The translations under genes were made by a program, and so were the position numbers. A stretch of DNA of 64,000 nt, from NCBI RefSeq assembly GCF_900128955.1, contig NZ_FQTY01000002.1, positions 310,001-374,000 of the forward strand. The letters run 5' to 3'. This document shows, piece by piece, positions 7,399 through 16,316 of this stretch; position 1 is the stretch's first letter; each line of letters opens with the position of its first letter. The notes beneath the pieces were generated by a model. That model searched no databases. It saw only the letters and a program-made list of their open reading frames with translations, and had not been told where the DNA came from. Origin of the DNA: Tissierella praeacuta DSM 18095 (lineage in GTDB: Bacteria > Bacillota > Clostridia > Tissierellales > Tissierellaceae).

Positions 7399-8613
7399 AT
7401 GTTAAATCTAGAAAAACTGAAAAATTTGTATGAAAATGAAGTGATTGAATTTAGAAGAGATCTTCATATGTATCCAGAGTTAAGTTTTAAAGAGTATGGA
7501 ACCACCGAGAAAATTAAAGAAAAATTAATCTCCTTAGGAATTGAAATAATAGACTTAGGATTAGAAACTGGTGTAGTAGGGCTATTAAAAGGATATGAAG
7601 ATGGACCTACAATTGCTTTAAGAGGAGATATAGATGCTCTTCCGATTCAAGAATTAAATGATGTACCCTATAAATCTAAGATAAATGGAGTAATGCATGC
7701 TTGTGGACATGATTTTCATATTTCCTCTGTAATAGGTGCGGCAATAATTTTATCTAAGATTAAAGATAAGTTGAAAGGTAATGTGATGTTTGTTTTTCAA
7801 CCAGCAGAAGAAATAAACAAGGGAGCAAAATTAATGGTTGAAAAAGGATTGTTTACGAATATTAAAGCTGATTTAATATTTGGACTTCATAATAATCCAG
7901 AGATACCATGGGGAAAAATTGCAATTAAAAAAGGTGGATTAATGGCAGCAGTTGATACCATAAGAATAAAAGTTAAGGGGAAAGGAGGACATGGAGGAAT
8001 ACCCAATGCTACAAGGGATCCTATTATAGCAGCATCAGCTATGTTAATGAATTTACAAACAATAGTCAGTCGCAATATAAGTCCTTTAGATTCAGCAGTT
8101 ATTTCAATAGGGACATTTAATTCAGGAACTGCTAACAATGTTATTTCTGAACTTGTAGAGATGTCAGGAACTGTAAGAAGTTTTAAGCCAGAAGTAAGAG
8201 AGATGTTACCAAAGAGGATAAAGGAAGTATTAGAATATACTGCAAAGGCTTATATGGTAGATGTTGAATTAGACTATATTTTTGATTTGCCGGCTGTATT
8301 TAATGATGATGAATTGGCAAAATTAGCATATGATGCTGCGAAAGAAATAGTAGGAGAAGAAGGAATTGTTGACCCAATACCTTCAATGGGAGGAGAAGAT
8401 TTTTCTATTTTTACTGAGAAGATTCCTGGATTTTTCTTTTGGCTTGGGGTAGGGAACAAAGAAAAAGATATGAATTATGTATGGCATAACCCAAGATTTG
8501 ATGGTGATGACAGGTCAATTATCATTGCTTCGGTTGTAATGAGTAACATGGTATTACGTGGTATATCTTATATAGATGAAAAGATAGATGAAAAGAAAAA
8601 TGGGGTGAAATAA
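7399..8613 (+). CDS. M20 family metal-dependent amidohydrolase
   Basis: A 404-residue protein of the AbgB/hippurate-hydrolase/IAA-amino acid hydrolase type. The dinuclear metal site is visible as RGDIDALPI (near residue 75), MHACGHDFHI (near 98), QPAEE with the general-base glutamate (near 134) and GGEDFSIF (near 330). A dimerization insert (about 180-290) carries GGHGGIP. These enzymes cleave N-acyl or N-aryl amino acids to the free acid and amino acid. AGGAGG precedes the ATG. The stop codon overlaps the start of the DUF3100 gene (TAATG), so the hydrolase and membrane protein are probably translated together and act on the same imported compound. Confidence 0.9.
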   Translation: MLNLEKLKNLYENEVIEFRRDLHMYPELSFKEYGTTEKIKEKLISLGIEIIDLGLETGVVGLLKGYEDGPTIALRGDIDALPIQELNDVPYKSKINGVMHACGHDFHISSVIGAAIILSKIKDKLKGNVMFVFQPAEEINKGAKLMVEKGLFTNIKADLIFGLHNNPEIPWGKIAIKKGGLMAAVDTIRIKVKGKGGHGGIPNATRDPIIAASAMLMNLQTIVSRNISPLDSAVISIGTFNSGTANNVISELVEMSGTVRSFKPEVREMLPKRIKEVLEYTAKAYMVDVELDYIFDLPAVFNDDELAKLAYDAAKEIVGEEGIVDPIPSMGGEDFSIFTEKIPGFFFWLGVGNKEKDMNYVWHNPRFDGDDRSIIIASVVMSNMVLRGISYIDEKIDEKKNGVK

Positions 8614-9419
8614 TGAAGAATGTAAAACTACATTTATTAGTATTAGGATTAGTAGTTATTTCTGAATTTATTGGCGTCTTGAAAATTCCTGTTGGAATTG
8701 GAACAATTGTATTATTACCAATGTTATATGCTATGGTTTTTGGCGTACTATTAACACCTAAATTTTTAAAGGTTGCAAAGGAAAAAGAAATGAACGATGC
8801 AGGGTCTTTAATAGGTTTAACTTTAATGCTTTTAATGGCTAAATATGGTACAAATATTGGACCAACTTTACCAAAGATATTAGCTGCTAGCCCAGCACTT
8901 ATTTTACAAGAACTAGGAAATATAGGAACAGTATTACTAGGAATTCCAATTGCAGTTTTTTTAGGATTGAAAAGGGAGGCCATAGGTGGTGCACATTCAA
9001 TAGCAAGGGAACCTAATGTTGCTTTGATAGGAGATATGTACGGACTTGATAGTGAAGAGGGACAAGGAGTGCTGGGTGTTTATATAGTAGGAACCGTATT
9101 TGGAACTATATTTATTGGTTTAGTGGCAAGTTTTCTTGCTGCCAATACACCTTTACATCCTTATTCCTTAGCTATGGCTTCTGGAGTAGGATCTGGCAGC
9201 ATGATGACAGCAGGAGTAGGATCTTTGGCTGCCATGTTTCCTGAAATGGAAGAAATGATTACAGCTTTTGGAGTTGCAAGCAATATGCTTTCAGGATTAG
9301 ATGGTTTATATATGTCACTTTGGGTAGCATTGCCATTATCTGAATGGTTGTATAAAAAAGTATATAAAATGAAGTATGGTAAATTACCAGAAGTTCCTGT
9401 GACCAAGGAGGGAAACTAA
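8613..9419 (+). CDS. DUF3100 membrane protein, putative transporter subunit
   Basis: A 268-residue integral membrane protein with eight or nine hydrophobic segments. Recognisable DUF3100 features include GIGTIVLLPMLYAMVFG near residue 28, GPTLPKILAASPALILQELGN near 85-105, KREAIGGAHSIAREPN near 122-137 and the small-residue run ASGVGSGSMMTAGVGS near 190. The conserved polar and small residues within helices suit a transport path. It is translationally coupled to the amidohydrolase before it and to a 148-residue membrane partner 1 nt downstream. By context the two may import the amidohydrolase substrate; no function has been shown in this sequence. Confidence 0.75.
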   Translation: MKNVKLHLLVLGLVVISEFIGVLKIPVGIGTIVLLPMLYAMVFGVLLTPKFLKVAKEKEMNDAGSLIGLTLMLLMAKYGTNIGPTLPKILAASPALILQELGNIGTVLLGIPIAVFLGLKREAIGGAHSIAREPNVALIGDMYGLDSEEGQGVLGVYIVGTVFGTIFIGLVASFLAANTPLHPYSLAMASGVGSGSMMTAGVGSLAAMFPEMEEMITAFGVASNMLSGLDGLYMSLWVALPLSEWLYKKVYKMKYGKLPEVPVTKEGN

Positions 9420-9420
9420 T

Positions 9421-9867
9421 ATGAAATTAAAGGATTCTATTATTGTATTATTGATAACAGCAGCAATTTCAGTAGTAGGAAACTATGTTGGTTATAAAGT
9501 TAATATGATAGAAGCAATTCCAGGAATGTTAATATTAGTATTAATAGCAGTAGTTGGAATAATCCTAGCTAAAGTAATACCGTTTAAAATTCCTAGTGTA
9601 GCATATATTGTAACATTGTCTACCATATTAACAGTCCCAGGGGTACCTGGCTCAGAAGTCATATCAAATCTAGTTTCAAAGGTTAACTTTTTAACCTTAG
9701 CTACTCCTATCTTAGGATATGCAGGTATATATACTGGTAAAAATTTAGATGCTCTCAAGAAGACGGGATGGCGAATTGTCATTCTTGCAATCTTCGTAAT
9801 GTTTGGAACTTATTTAGGATCAGCAATTATAGCAAATGTGTTATTGAAGATGTTAGGACAAATTTAA
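9421..9867 (+). CDS. Small membrane protein, putative partner of the DUF3100 protein
   Basis: The 148 residues form four or five hydrophobic segments. GYKVNMIEAIPGMLILVLIA, a central VPGVPGSEVISNLVSKVNFL loop and TPILGYAGIYTGKNLDALKKTGW can be seen. I do not recognise a named family with certainty. It starts 1 nt after the DUF3100 stop with AAGGAGGG upstream, and the operon ends after it. The tight coupling of an eight-to-nine-helix and a four-to-five-helix protein suggests a two-subunit carrier, by analogy with other split transporters. Confidence 0.7.
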   Translation: MKLKDSIIVLLITAAISVVGNYVGYKVNMIEAIPGMLILVLIAVVGIILAKVIPFKIPSVAYIVTLSTILTVPGVPGSEVISNLVSKVNFLTLATPILGYAGIYTGKNLDALKKTGWRIVILAIFVMFGTYLGSAIIANVLLKMLGQI

Positions 9868-9996
9868 GTTATGTTTCTAAATGATTTCTTTTTTAATAGT
9901 TTATAGTTGCAATTCATTAGATTTAGTTAATGTTTGATTTTTAAGAATGATTATACATTTAATATGCAGTAGATAAATTTATATTTAGAGCAATTA

Positions 9997-10036
9997 AAAT
10001 AAACCTCAAGAAATTTTGACTTCTTGAGGTTTATTT
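9997..10036. terminator. Bidirectional terminator between convergent genes
   Basis: AAATAAACCTCAAGAA (9997-10012) and TTCTTGAGGTTTATTT (10021-10036) are exact complements around an 8-nt loop. It serves the SHMT-like operon and the minus-strand gene ending at 10043. The 129 nt before it show no gene. Confidence 0.92.
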
Positions 10037-10042
10037 CTTAAA

Positions 10043-11062
10043 TTAATTAATAGGTATCTTTCTTTTTCTGCATATAAAATCTATTAATGTTACTAATCCA
10101 GTTACCAAAACTCGTAAGTAATAATCTATAAATCTCCATAAGATTAATGCAAAAGATAGAATCTTTTTAGGAAATATAACTTTGAATAACATATAAAATC
10201 CTCCTTCTGCTGCACCAGCAGTTCCAGGAGTAGGCATAAAGGATACTGCCATATAATGTAAGGATTGAATGGCAATTATATCTATGAAATGACCTTTTTC
10301 AAAGCCTAGTGCCAAATAAATAAAAAAAGTAATAGAAAAGCCAATTGTTAGCTGAATTATAGATACTAAGATTAATTGTAATGTAGTTTTCTTATCTTTT
10401 TTTAGTTCCTCAATACTTATTTTATAATCTAGCAAAGTATTATTTATCTTTTCCTCAGATTTTTTTATATCTTTTACTATTTTAAATCTGTATAAAATTT
10501 TAATTGATTTTTCTAAGATGTTTCTTATAAATTTTTCGTTTAATAAAAATCCAAATATCATGACTAAAATTATTACATTTATTAAACAACCCATTACAAC
10601 AAAAGGCAATGCTAATCGGACTTCTGCATAAAGTAATTTGAATCTTATTATAAACATAAATAGGGCATAAAAGGTTACTACTAATTGGTATATTAAAAAT
10701 CTATTAACAAGTAAAGATGATGCAGTGCCTATAGGTACACCTTCATTTACCAGTGAATATATTTGAACGGGTTGACCACCAGTGGAAAATGGAGTAATAG
10801 CACTATAATATTGTCCAATCATACAAAGCTTGAGAGATGAAATATAGGTACTTTTAATATTTAAGGTTTTTTTCATTTTATAGAGAATAAAGGCTTCGAA
10901 AAACCAGTATAGTACCATGCACAAAACACCAATTAATAAAAATAGGGTATTTGTACTCTTAATTAACTCAGAAAAATTATTGAAGTCATTATTGTTAATA
11001 AAGATTAATATTGTAAGGGATATAAGAAATATTAATATTATATAGTTTAAAGACTTTTTCAT
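10043..11062 (-). CDS. LPG-synthase-TM-type flippase-like membrane protein (UPF0104)
   Basis: A 339-residue membrane protein with eight or nine hydrophobic segments. The conserved SALKLCMIGQYYSAITPFSTGGQPVQ-type motif is present near residues 80-100, as is FMPTPGTAGAAEGGFY near 290-305. Both are hallmarks of the PF03706 family, to which the membrane half of MprF and several glycolipid or phospholipid flippase-like proteins belong. The catalytic aminoacyl-transferase domain of MprF is absent. It is monocistronic with a start at 11062. The lipid moved is unknown. Confidence 0.85.
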   Translation of the reverse strand: MKKSLNYIILIFLISLTILIFINNNDFNNFSELIKSTNTLFLLIGVLCMVLYWFFEAFILYKMKKTLNIKSTYISSLKLCMIGQYYSAITPFSTGGQPVQIYSLVNEGVPIGTASSLLVNRFLIYQLVVTFYALFMFIIRFKLLYAEVRLALPFVVMGCLINVIILVMIFGFLLNEKFIRNILEKSIKILYRFKIVKDIKKSEEKINNTLLDYKISIEELKKDKKTTLQLILVSIIQLTIGFSITFFIYLALGFEKGHFIDIIAIQSLHYMAVSFMPTPGTAGAAEGGFYMLFKVIFPKKILSFALILWRFIDYYLRVLVTGLVTLIDFICRKRKIPIN

Positions 11063-11121
11063 AGTAATTCCTACTTTCTTTATAAATCAAGGAAAATCTT
11101 CAATTTTTATTATATATTAAT

Positions 11122-12384
11122 TTAATAAAGATTAGAAGAGATTAAATTTTTCCTTATTTTATCAGGCACTAGAGAACCACCAGTCCCCCAACATAGATGA
11201 GTTATATTTTCATTTTTGTATTTTTCAGAAGTAAAAACAGGACCTAAAAATCCAGCTAAAGCAGAAGGCTCTAAAAATATTTTTTCTTCATCATATAGAT
11301 TCTTTAGAAAGTCATATAATTTATAATCATCAATGGTAAAAGCACCAGTCAATATTTTATCCATGATTTTCCCTACAAAAGAAGAAGGTCTTCCAACAGC
11401 TAAACCATCTGCATCAGTTTTGTTGTCAAGTCCAATATCTTCTACAGAAATCTTATCATGAAGCCCTGAAGCTAATCCTAGTAGCATTGCAGGAGAGTGA
11501 GTTGGCTCTGCAAAGAAGCAATGTACATTATCTCCATACATAAGTTTTAGTCCGTATGCTATACCACCAGGGCCACCGCCTACTCCGCAAGGTAGATATA
11601 CAAAAAGAGGATTTTTATTATCAATTATAATTCCCATTTCATCAAGTTGTTTTTTAGTTCTTATTCCACCAACAGCGTATCCCATAAAAAGATCCTTTGA
11701 ATTCTCATCATCTATAAAGTAAGATTTAGGGTCATTGTCAGATAAAAATCTTCCTTCTTCTACAGCTTTTGAATAATCTGAAGTGTATTCTATTACTTTT
11801 ACTCCCTTAGAACGAAGTAATTCTTTCTTCCATTCCTTAGCATCTTGAGACATATGAACTATTACATTAAATCCTACTTTTGCAGAAATTGTACCAATAC
11901 TTAGCCCTAAATTTCCTGTGCTTCCAACTTGAATGGTATATTGAGCAAAGAAATCTTTAAAACTATTATTTGCCAATATACTATAATCATCATCCAATGT
12001 AAGAAGACCATTATCTATAGCTAAAGCTTCAGCATGTTTTAATACTTCATATATACCACCACGAGCCTTGATTGAACCAGCTATTGGGAGCAAATCATCC
12101 CTTTTAAGAAGTAGATTTCCATATATCCTTTTTTTATATTTCATTTCCATTAAGGATTTCATTTTATCAATTTTAGATATGGGGGATTCAATAATTCCGT
12201 CAGCTACTTCAGGAAATATTTTTTTTATATATGGTGCGAATCTTTTAAGTCTATTTTCTGCTTCAAGAATATCTTCAAAAGATATAGGTAAAGTATTTTT
12301 AATTTTGGTAAAACTAGTATAATTATCATTATACCAAATAATTTCTTTTGCAGCTTTTAGATCATTTAACAATGGAAAATACAT
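11122..12384 (-). CDS. dsdA: D-serine ammonia-lyase (D-serine dehydratase)
   Basis: The 420-residue protein matches Dsd[21 protein letters not shown] with the PLP lysine near residue 115, [13 protein letters not shown] near 168, the phosphate-binding glycine loop [13 protein letters not shown] near 282, and AEPTHSP near 303. DsdA converts D-serine to pyruvate and ammonia. Length is close to the usual 440. The upstream AGGTTTTTATATG gives a modest ribosome site. No dsdC or dsdX neighbour is present, so the gene stands alone, probably for detoxification or use of D-serine as carbon and nitrogen source. Confidence 0.92.
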   Translation of the reverse strand: MYFPLLNDLKAAKEIIWYNDNYTSFTKIKNTLPISFEDILEAENRLKRFAPYIKKIFPEVADGIIESPISKIDKMKSLMEMKYKKRIYGNLLLKRDDLLPIAGSIKARGGIYEVLKHAEALAIDNGLLTLDDDYSILANNSFKDFFAQYTIQVGSTGNLGLSIGTISAKVGFNVIVHMSQDAKEWKKELLRSKGVKVIEYTSDYSKAVEEGRFLSDNDPKSYFIDDENSKDLFMGYAVGGIRTKKQLDEMGIIIDNKNPLFVYLPCGVGGGPGGIAYGLKLMYGDNVHCFFAEPTHSPAMLLGLASGLHDKISVEDIGLDNKTDADGLAVGRPSSFVGKIMDKILTGAFTIDDYKLYDFLKNLYDEEKIFLEPSALAGFLGPVFTSEKYKNENITHLCWGTGGSLVPDKIRKNLISSNLY

Positions 12385-12456
12385 ATAAAAACCTCCAATA
12401 CAATATCTTTATTCTTAGTATATATTATAAATTTGAATAATGGAAGAAAAAAGATA

Positions 12457-12508
12457 TTGCGACAGGAGAACCACTTGAGCCTTTACTCTAGGGTACCCTC
12501 TGTCGCAA
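12457..12508 (-). terminator. Terminator-like or REP-like hairpin
   Basis: TTGCGACAG (12457-12465) pairs with CTGTCGCAA (12500-12508); inner pieces GAG/CTC and GGGTACCC can extend the fold. It sits just after the stop of the DsrE-like gene. The core GACAGGAGAACC resembles hairpin repeats scattered in clostridial intergenic regions, so it may be both a terminator and a dispersed repeat copy. Confidence 0.55.
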
Positions 12509-12511
12509 AAT

Positions 12512-13000
12512 TTAAATAAACAGTTGTATATTAGAATCTAGAGCATCTACTAAATACTCTTCTGCTGTAACTATACTAACTTCTTTAAGCAGCTCTTCTT
12601 CTTTAAATCCCATTACTTCGCAGGAAAGTTTACAAGCTTTCATATTTACGCCTTTTTTTAATGCTCCATTTAAAAAATCTGATAACTTTGGAGTATCACT
12701 GTCATCCATCATTCCTATAAGCATTTTTTTCCCTATGCCAGCAAAATTCATTTTAGACAAGGGTAAATCCTCAATATATCTAGGAGTCATATTTGCAAAC
12801 ATTTTCTCTGCTGTGGTTTTATCTTCATCAGGAATGCTATTTGGGTCTCTAATTAGCATTAATCCCCAAAATGCAAAGAACATAGTCACATCTAAATTTA
12901 TTTCTTTTGCAGAATTAGCCAATATAAGAGCTGCCAAGGCTTTATCATATTCACCGCTAAACATAAGTATACTCATTTTTTTATTAGTGTTATTCTCCAT
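12512..13000 (-). CDS. DsrE/DrsE-like sulfur-relay family protein
   Basis: About 162 residues. After a short tail comes KKMSILMFSGEYDKALAALILANSAKEI, then VTMFFAFWGLMLIRDP, the pattern of the COG2210 DsrE/DsrF-like proteins (often called peroxiredoxin family). C-terminal MKACKLSCEVMGF provides cysteines at the position where sulfur carriers of this fold bind persulfide. The ATG at 13000 has AAAGGAGG 6 nt upstream, preferred over a GTG at 13018 that lies before the ribosome site. It begins 23 nt after the desulfurase-like gene in the same direction, so it may accept sulfur from that enzyme. Confidence 0.8.
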   Translation of the reverse strand: MENNTNKKMSILMFSGEYDKALAALILANSAKEINLDVTMFFAFWGLMLIRDPNSIPDEDKTTAEKMFANMTPRYIEDLPLSKMNFAGIGKKMLIGMMDDSDTPKLSDFLNGALKKGVNMKACKLSCEVMGFKEEELLKEVSIVTAEEYLVDALDSNIQLFI

Positions 13001-13023
13001 AAAAAACCTCCTTTCCACTAGGT

Positions 13024-14337
13024 TTAGTAGAAAGGAGAGTTTCTATACTTATTTTTATAAAATTCTATATCCTTGCTGATTTCATTTAGAAGATATGCTA
13101 GCAAGTATACTTCATTATAATCATTATATAGTCCAAAACTTATCCTTACTAGACCAGGACGAAGCAAAGATTCATCATTCATGTATTTCTTCATATCTTC
13201 ATCAGATATTTTGAGTAATCTTTGAACATAGGGCTGTGCACAAAAACAACCATTTCTAACAGCGATTCCACCTTCACGAGCAAGCATCGTTGCTAATTCG
13301 TCATGGTTCAATCCTTCCATATTAAATGAAATAATAGATACCTTCTCTTCTACATTCATATCATCATATAGAATAAGTTGTGGGATATTTTTTAGAAGAT
13401 CTAAAGCATATTTAGTTAAATTTCTTTCGTATTCTTCAATATTTTGTATATTTAGATTTTGTAAGGTTTTTATACTTGTAGACAGAGCCACTACTCCCAT
13501 TAAATTAGGTGTTCCAGCTTCTTCTTTTTCAGGTGGGTCTGCCCATATAGTATCTTTAATAGATACAAATTTTATAGTACCGCCACCTATATGTTCTGAG
13601 AAACCTTTTTCAAAGGTGTTTTTTGGTGCTATCAACACTCCTGTGCCAAAAGGTGCATACATTTTATGGGCAGAGAACGCTATATAATCAATATGCTCAG
13701 GACTATCTATAGGTTTCATATCAAAGTGATTGTGAGGAATAAGTTGGGCTCCATCCACTAAAATTTTAGCACCGTAGCTATGACATATTCTTGCAATATC
13801 ATATATTGGATTGATATAACCAGTTACATTGGAGGCACCTGTTACTGCAACTAAACCAACTTTTCCTTTATAAAGCTTTAGTTTAAATTCTAAATCCTCT
13901 AAACACAATCTTCCCATAGAATCCACTTCTATATAATCTGTAGTAAATCTATATTTCCAAGGCAGTAGATTAGAATGATGTTCCATATATGTAGATAAAA
14001 CTACTTTGTCCTTTAGAGTATCTTGTAATCTATAAGATAGTTTATTTATACATTCTGTAGTATTCTTTAAAAAAACTACTGTATGATATTCCTTATTTCC
14101 ACCGACAAAATTTAATACTATTTCTCTTCCTTCATCGTATATCATTGAAGATATAATTGATTTATATCCTGTACCTCTGTGTACAGAAGAATAGATATTA
14201 GAAAAATCTACTATTTCATTTAAAACTGATTGAAAAGGAGGGGTTGTAGCAGCATTATCAAAGTTTATATAATTTACTAAATTACCATTTTCTAGTCTAA
14301 CAAGACTATTTCCGCCTACTATTAAATTTTTATCCAT
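13024..14337 (-). CDS. Class V aminotransferase, cysteine desulfurase-like (SufS group)
   Basis: The 437-residue protein has the fold-type I pattern of group II desulfurases: YINFDNAATTPPF near residue 22, STYMEHHSNLLPW near 117, VDGAQLIPH near 193, and the PLP-lysine motif AFSAHKMYAPFGTG near 220. The catalytic cysteine lies in RNGCFCAQPY near 377. Such enzymes remove sulfur from cysteine as a protein persulfide. The N-terminus is somewhat longer than SufS and there is no SufU or SufBCD neighbour. Instead a DsrE-like gene follows 23 nt later, which argues for a dedicated sulfur relay rather than general Fe-S assembly. Confidence 0.85.
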   Translation of the reverse strand: MDKNLIVGGNSLVRLENGNLVNYINFDNAATTPPFQSVLNEIVDFSNIYSSVHRGTGYKSIISSMIYDEGREIVLNFVGGNKEYHTVVFLKNTTECINKLSYRLQDTLKDKVVLSTYMEHHSNLLPWKYRFTTDYIEVDSMGRLCLEDLEFKLKLYKGKVGLVAVTGASNVTGYINPIYDIARICHSYGAKILVDGAQLIPHNHFDMKPIDSPEHIDYIAFSAHKMYAPFGTGVLIAPKNTFEKGFSEHIGGGTIKFVSIKDTIWADPPEKEEAGTPNLMGVVALSTSIKTLQNLNIQNIEEYERNLTKYALDLLKNIPQLILYDDMNVEEKVSIISFNMEGLNHDELATMLAREGGIAVRNGCFCAQPYVQRLLKISDEDMKKYMNDESLLRPGLVRISFGLYNDYNEVYLLAYLLNEISKDIEFYKNKYRNSPFY

Positions 14338-14471
14338 AAAATCACCCTTAATATTTAATATAGTACTATCATTTTATTATAAAATATATTTTTGGTGTCA
14401 GTTTACTTAATAGAGTTTTTATATAGTATATTATGGTATAATTATTAAGTGGAGAGAAGGGAGGTATTATT

Positions 14472-15350
14472 TTGGAAAATAAAAAAACTTTATATGCAGA
14501 TTTATCTTTACTTTTAGTTGCTATTGTTTGGGGTTCCGGATTTGTTGTTACAAAGAGTGCATTAGATTATTTAACTCCTTATTATTTATTATTTTTTAGA
14601 TTTATTATTTCTGCAATAATATTATTTTTTATATTTTTTAAGAAGATTAAAGATGCATCTATAAAAGATATAAAAGCGGGGATAATTGTTGGGTTGTTTT
14701 TATTTACTGGATTTGCTACTCAAACAGTAGGATTACAATATACTGAGGCAGGGAAACAAGCTTTTATTACGGCAACAAATGTAGTAATGGTGCCATTTAT
14801 TTATTGGGGAATATCTAAAAAAAGGCCAGATAAATTTGATATAGTAGCTGCTTTTTTATGTTTAACAGGGATTGGAGTATTAAGTCTAAATAAGGATTTG
14901 ACAATAGGTTATGGTGATTTATTAACATTATTATGTGCAGTATTGTTTGCATTTCATATTTCTTCCACTGGATACTTTGCAAAGAAATCAGATCCATATG
15001 TAATATCAATAGTACAATTAGGTACAGCAGCTATACTTTCGTTATTATTTGCTTTGTTTTTTGAAGGTACAGAAATTAATATTCAAAAACAAACAATAAT
15101 TCCAATATTATATTTATCTATATTTAGTACAATGTTTGCATTTTTAATACAGACTGTTGCACAAAAATATACGAATTCCACTCATACTGCTATAATACTG
15201 AGCCTAGAAGCAGTATTTGGCAGCACCTTTGCAATTATTTTTCTAAAGGAGCCCTTCACTATAAGATTTTTAATAGGATGTATGGCAATTTTGACTTCAG
15301 TCATAACAAGTGAAACAAAATGGGAATTCTTAAAACCGAAGGAAGAGTAA
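14472..15350 (+). CDS. EamA/DMT family transporter
   Basis: The 292 residues contain ten hydrophobic segments in two EamA repeats. The first repeat shows AIVWGSGFVVTKSALDYLTPYYLLFFRFIIS near residues 17-47, and the second TAIILSLEAVFGSTFAIIFLKEP near 237-260. These proteins export metabolites or amino acids. The start is a TTG at 14472 with GGGAGGT upstream. A promoter-like TATAAT region precedes it. It is followed after 27 nt by the GlnL-like regulator, so the two may share a transcript, although their functions need not be linked. Confidence 0.88.
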   Translation: MENKKTLYADLSLLLVAIVWGSGFVVTKSALDYLTPYYLLFFRFIISAIILFFIFFKKIKDASIKDIKAGIIVGLFLFTGFATQTVGLQYTEAGKQAFITATNVVMVPFIYWGISKKRPDKFDIVAAFLCLTGIGVLSLNKDLTIGYGDLLTLLCAVLFAFHISSTGYFAKKSDPYVISIVQLGTAAILSLLFALFFEGTEINIQKQTIIPILYLSIFSTMFAFLIQTVAQKYTNSTHTAIILSLEAVFGSTFAIIFLKEPFTIRFLIGCMAILTSVITSETKWEFLKPKEE

Positions 15351-15377
15351 ATAGAGATATATAACTGGAGGATGGGA

Positions 15378-16223
15378 ATGAGGATATTTATATTAGATAA
15401 AAATATGGATGATATAAATACTTTAAAAAAAATTATATATGATAACCATTTAGGAATACTGGTAGATGTATCTGATAATCCTTTGGAAGACATAGAAGAA
15501 ATACTATCTTCACAACCAGATTTAGTTATTTTAGATATGTTAGATGAAAGACTTAATGGTTTTCGTATAATTGAGGATATAAAGAAAAAGAGTAAAAGCA
15601 TTAGATTTATTATGATTTCTGATTTTTCAACTAAAGAAAATGTTGAAAAGGCATATAGATGTGGAGTTGAATACTTTATTTATAAACCTATAAATATTTT
15701 AGAAGTAGAAACTATAATAAAGAAGGTAAAATCTAAAATAGTATTGGAAGAAAAGATGAAAGAAATTCAACAAATATTTAACGATATCGCCCCTATTTCT
15801 AAAGAAATAATTGAAACCAAAGATTGTCAACATGATGTCAATATAATACTACTTAGATTAGGAATTATTGGGGAAATCGGAAGTGAAGATGTGTTAAAGA
15901 TTGTAAGCTTTTTAATAAAAAATAAAATTAAAACAAATGATATGTCCATAAGAGAAATTTGTTCTAACTTCACTGATAATCCTAAGGCTATGGAGCAAAG
16001 AATGAGGAGAACCATTAATATTGCTATGGGGAATATAGCATCTTTAGGCATAGAAGATTATATGAATGAAACCTTTGTAGAATATTCAAATACATTGTTC
16101 AACTTTGAACAAATAAAGAAAGAAATGGACTATATTCGAGGGAAATCTAATATAAAAGGTTCAATAAATATGAAAAAATTCTTGTCTGGACTATGTATAC
16201 TTTGCGAAAAGTATAACAATTAG
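15378..16223 (+). CDS. Response regulator with YcbB/GlnL-type output domain
   Basis: About 281 residues. The receiver (1-120) has DLVILDMLDERLNG with the phospho-acceptor aspartate and FIYKPINI with the conserved lysine. The C-terminal half (about 140-281) with ILLRLGIIGEIG, SIREICSNFTDNPKAMEQRMRRTINIAM and NIASLGIEDY matches the YcbB domain of Bacillus GlnL, which activates a glutamine transporter gene. GGAGG lies 6 nt before the ATG at 15378; an ATG at 15372 abuts that site. No histidine kinase is next to it. A sodium:amino acid symporter follows 93 nt later behind three direct repeats, the probable target. Confidence 0.82.
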   Translation: MRIFILDKNMDDINTLKKIIYDNHLGILVDVSDNPLEDIEEILSSQPDLVILDMLDERLNGFRIIEDIKKKSKSIRFIMISDFSTKENVEKAYRCGVEYFIYKPINILEVETIIKKVKSKIVLEEKMKEIQQIFNDIAPISKEIIETKDCQHDVNIILLRLGIIGEIGSEDVLKIVSFLIKNKIKTNDMSIREICSNFTDNPKAMEQRMRRTINIAMGNIASLGIEDYMNETFVEYSNTLFNFEQIKKEMDYIRGKSNIKGSINMKKFLSGLCILCEKYNN

Positions 16224-16240
16224 AAATATTCAGAAATCAA

Positions 16241-16283
16241 TATTGAGTATTTTTGAGTATTTTTGAAGTTATGTGTATATAAT
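16241..16283 (+). promoter_or_regulatory. Three 10-bp direct repeats and promoter upstream of the symporter
   Basis: TATTGA (16241), TTTTGA (16251) and TTTTGA (16261) are each separated by GTAT, giving helical-turn spacing. TATAAT lies at 16278-16283, so the third repeat is at the -35 position. Bacillus GlnL is known to bind a TTTTGT direct repeat with a 4-nt gap; this site has the same layout with GA in place of GT. Confidence 0.6.
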
Positions 16284-16316
16284 TGATCTAGTCTAATAAA
16301 TAAAGGAGGCAGATCA

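Noticed and set aside
8522-8983. 153-residue minus-strand frame opposite the M20/DUF3100 junction
   Set aside because: It is antisense to two well-supported coupled genes and resembles no family.
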